Assembly: GCA_947304365.1 (NCBI GenBank)
Contig: CAMZAY010000065.1
Location: 1 to 6,520 of the forward strand
DNA: 6,520 bases
Origin: an uncultured Clostridia bacterium
Lineage (GTDB): Bacteria; Bacillota; Clostridia; Christensenellales; CAG-138
Direction: 5' to 3'
The position numbers and the translations under genes were made by a program. Under the pieces are notes generated by a model. That model searched no databases and was not told the origin of the DNA. It worked only from the letters and a program-made list of their open reading frames with translations. Position 1 is the stretch's first letter, and each line of letters begins with the position of its first letter. Below, piece by piece: positions 5,799 to 6,520 of this stretch.

Positions 5799-6260
5799 AT
5801 GTGGAAAGAGTTTAAAAAGTTTGCTCTCAAGGGCAACGTAATGGACATGGCCATCGGCGTTATCATCGGCGGCGCGTTCGGCAAGATCGTATCCTCGCTG
5901 GTCGACGATATCTTCATGCCCCTTATCGGCCTTCTGTTCAAGACCGATTCGCTGACCAATAAGTACGTCGTCCTCAACGGCGTGGACACCACCGGCATGA
6001 CTGCCGAGCAAGCCCTCGAGGCCGGCGCGAACATCCTCAAGTGGGGCAATCTTTTGAGCATCATTATCAACTTCATAATGATCGCCGTCATCCTCTTCTT
6101 CGTAGTCAAGGGCATCAACAAGCTCAAGGACATCGGCAAGAAGGAAGAAGCCCCCGCAAAGCCCGCGCGCGTATGCCCCTACTGCAAGCAGGAGATCGCG
6201 GACGACGCCGTTCGCTGCCCGCACTGCACCAGCGAGCTTCCCGCACCCGAGGCGGAATGA
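5799..6260 (+). CDS. mscL: Large-conductance mechanosensitive channel MscL with C-terminal zinc ribbon
   Basis: Homopentameric membrane channel that opens under high membrane tension to release solutes during hypo-osmotic shock. The product has 153 residues. The N-terminal amphipathic stretch and first helix carry the MscL signature: MWKEFKKFALKGNVMDMAIG, then VIIGGAFGKIVSSLVDDIFMPLIG (21-44). An extracellular loop (about 48-83) follows, then the second helix LLSIIINFIMIAVILFFVV (85-103) and the short linker KGINKLKDIGKKEE. Instead of the usual cytoplasmic helix ending in an 'LLTEIRDLL'-like motif, residues 126-143 form CPYC-x10-CPHC (Cys126, 129, 140, 143), a small zinc ribbon. GAGGT-type RBS GGAGGT (5785-5790) lies 8 nt before the ATG. 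Codon use is ATC-rich, unlike the ger genes. MscL assignment is secure; zinc binding is inferred from the four cysteines. Confidence 0.95.
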   Translation: MWKEFKKFALKGNVMDMAIGVIIGGAFGKIVSSLVDDIFMPLIGLLFKTDSLTNKYVVLNGVDTTGMTAEQALEAGANILKWGNLLSIIINFIMIAVILFFVVKGINKLKDIGKKEEAPAKPARVCPYCKQEIADDAVRCPHCTSELPAPEAE

Positions 6261-6274
6261 CCATTGTACCTTAC

Positions 6275-6302
6275 GCGTCCCGCGGGTAATTCCCGCGGGC
6301 GC
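6275..6302 (+). terminator. GC-rich hairpin between mscL and icd (weak or partial terminator)
   Basis: CCCGCGGG (6279-6286), loop TAATT, CCCGCGGG (6292-6299) gives an 8-bp all-GC stem, extendable by GCG/CGC (6275-6277 with 6300-6302) across a bulged T. It begins 15 nt after the mscL stop. What follows is ATGTTAAAC rather than a T-tract, so a canonical intrinsic terminator is incomplete. An mRNA-stabilising or processing stem, or an operator, are alternatives. Each arm is itself an 8-bp palindrome, so the site is also a direct repeat. Confidence 0.5.
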
Positions 6303-6345
6303 ATGTTAAACGAACCAAATCACAATAAAAGGAGAATTCTTTATC

Positions 6346-6520
6346 ATGGCAAAGATCCAAATGAAGACCCCCCTCGTTGAGATGGACGGCGACGAAATGA
6401 CCCGTATCATCTGGTCGATGCTCAAGGAGCATCTGATCCTCCCCTACGTCGATCTTAAGACCGAGTATTACGATCTCGGCCTCGTCAAGAGGGATGAGAC
6501 GGACGATCAGATCACCGTTG
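6346..6520 (+). CDS. icd: NADP-dependent isocitrate dehydrogenase, type II (eukaryote-like), 5' part
   Basis: Converts isocitrate to 2-oxoglutarate and CO2, with NADPH formed, in the cytoplasm; supplies 2-oxoglutarate for glutamate synthesis. The 58 visible codons begin MAKIQMKTPLVEMDGDEMTR and continue IIWSMLKEHLILPYVDLKTE, then YYDLGLVKRDETDDQITV. The V-E-M-D-G-D-E-M-T-R-I-I-W opening and YYDLG...RD.TDDQ(V/I)TV are hallmarks of the eukaryotic-type family (homodimeric, about 400 residues), distinct from the E. coli-type enzyme. About 340 residues lie outside the window. AAAAGGAG (6327-6334) is 11 nt before the ATG. No convincing separate promoter is seen in the 85-nt gap after mscL. Codon use is strongly C-ending (ATC, CTC, GTC), as for a well-expressed gene. 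NADP rather than NAD specificity comes from family knowledge, since the coenzyme-binding residues are not in view. Confidence 0.93.
   Translation, partial: MAKIQMKTPLVEMDGDEMTRIIWSMLKEHLILPYVDLKTEYYDLGLVKRDETDDQITV

Noticed and set aside
6264..6292. A possible icd promoter with TTGTAC at 6264-6269.
   Set aside because: At 17-bp spacing the -10 position reads TAATTC, a poor match, and the spacer is occupied by a GC-rich hairpin arm.

Overview
The window looks like a chromosomal segment of an endospore-forming, anaerobic Firmicute (class Clostridia), probably one of the GC-rich gut-type lineages. Three things point there: a complete GerA-type spore germinant receptor operon, an indolepyruvate:ferredoxin oxidoreductase alpha subunit (an oxygen-sensitive enzyme of anaerobic amino-acid metabolism), and strong purine-rich GGAGG ribosome binding sites before almost every gene. 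The coding DNA is GC-rich. The taxonomic placement is inference; nothing here names the species.

Layout. Positions 1-1545 (minus strand) hold most of iorA, whose C-terminus runs off the left edge. Positions 1546-1709 are an AT-rich divergent intergenic region with promoter-like hexamers for both directions, a 7-bp inverted repeat at the iorA start region, and a perfect 16-bp palindrome just downstream of the best plus-strand promoter candidate. Positions 1710-5714 (plus strand) form one tightly packed unit: GerA-family A subunit, B subunit (permease), C subunit (lipoprotein), then a 48-codon two-helix membrane ORF. The junctions are ATGA, ATGA and TGATG, so the four are almost certainly cotranscribed and translationally coupled. 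Positions 5740-5768 carry a good vegetative-type promoter (TTGAAA, 17-bp spacer, TATGAT) for mscL at 5799-6260, a mechanosensitive channel that ends in a four-cysteine zinc ribbon instead of the usual C-terminal helix. A short GC-rich hairpin follows. A type II (eukaryote-like) NADP-dependent isocitrate dehydrogenase gene begins at 6346 and runs off the right edge.

How the parts relate. The A, B and C proteins should assemble in the spore inner membrane as a germinant receptor. The fourth ORF is in the position, and has the two-helix topology, of the small 'D' subunits reported beside some Bacillus germinant receptor operons; it is the least described element here and the best candidate for something new. 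iorA (2-oxoacid oxidation to acyl-CoA with reduced ferredoxin) and icd (2-oxoglutarate and NADPH supply) are vegetative metabolism. They and mscL favour C-ending codons such as ATC, while the ger genes use many ATA and AGG codons, in keeping with a low-expression spore operon lying between well-expressed housekeeping genes. No mobile element, CRISPR array, tRNA or rRNA was seen.
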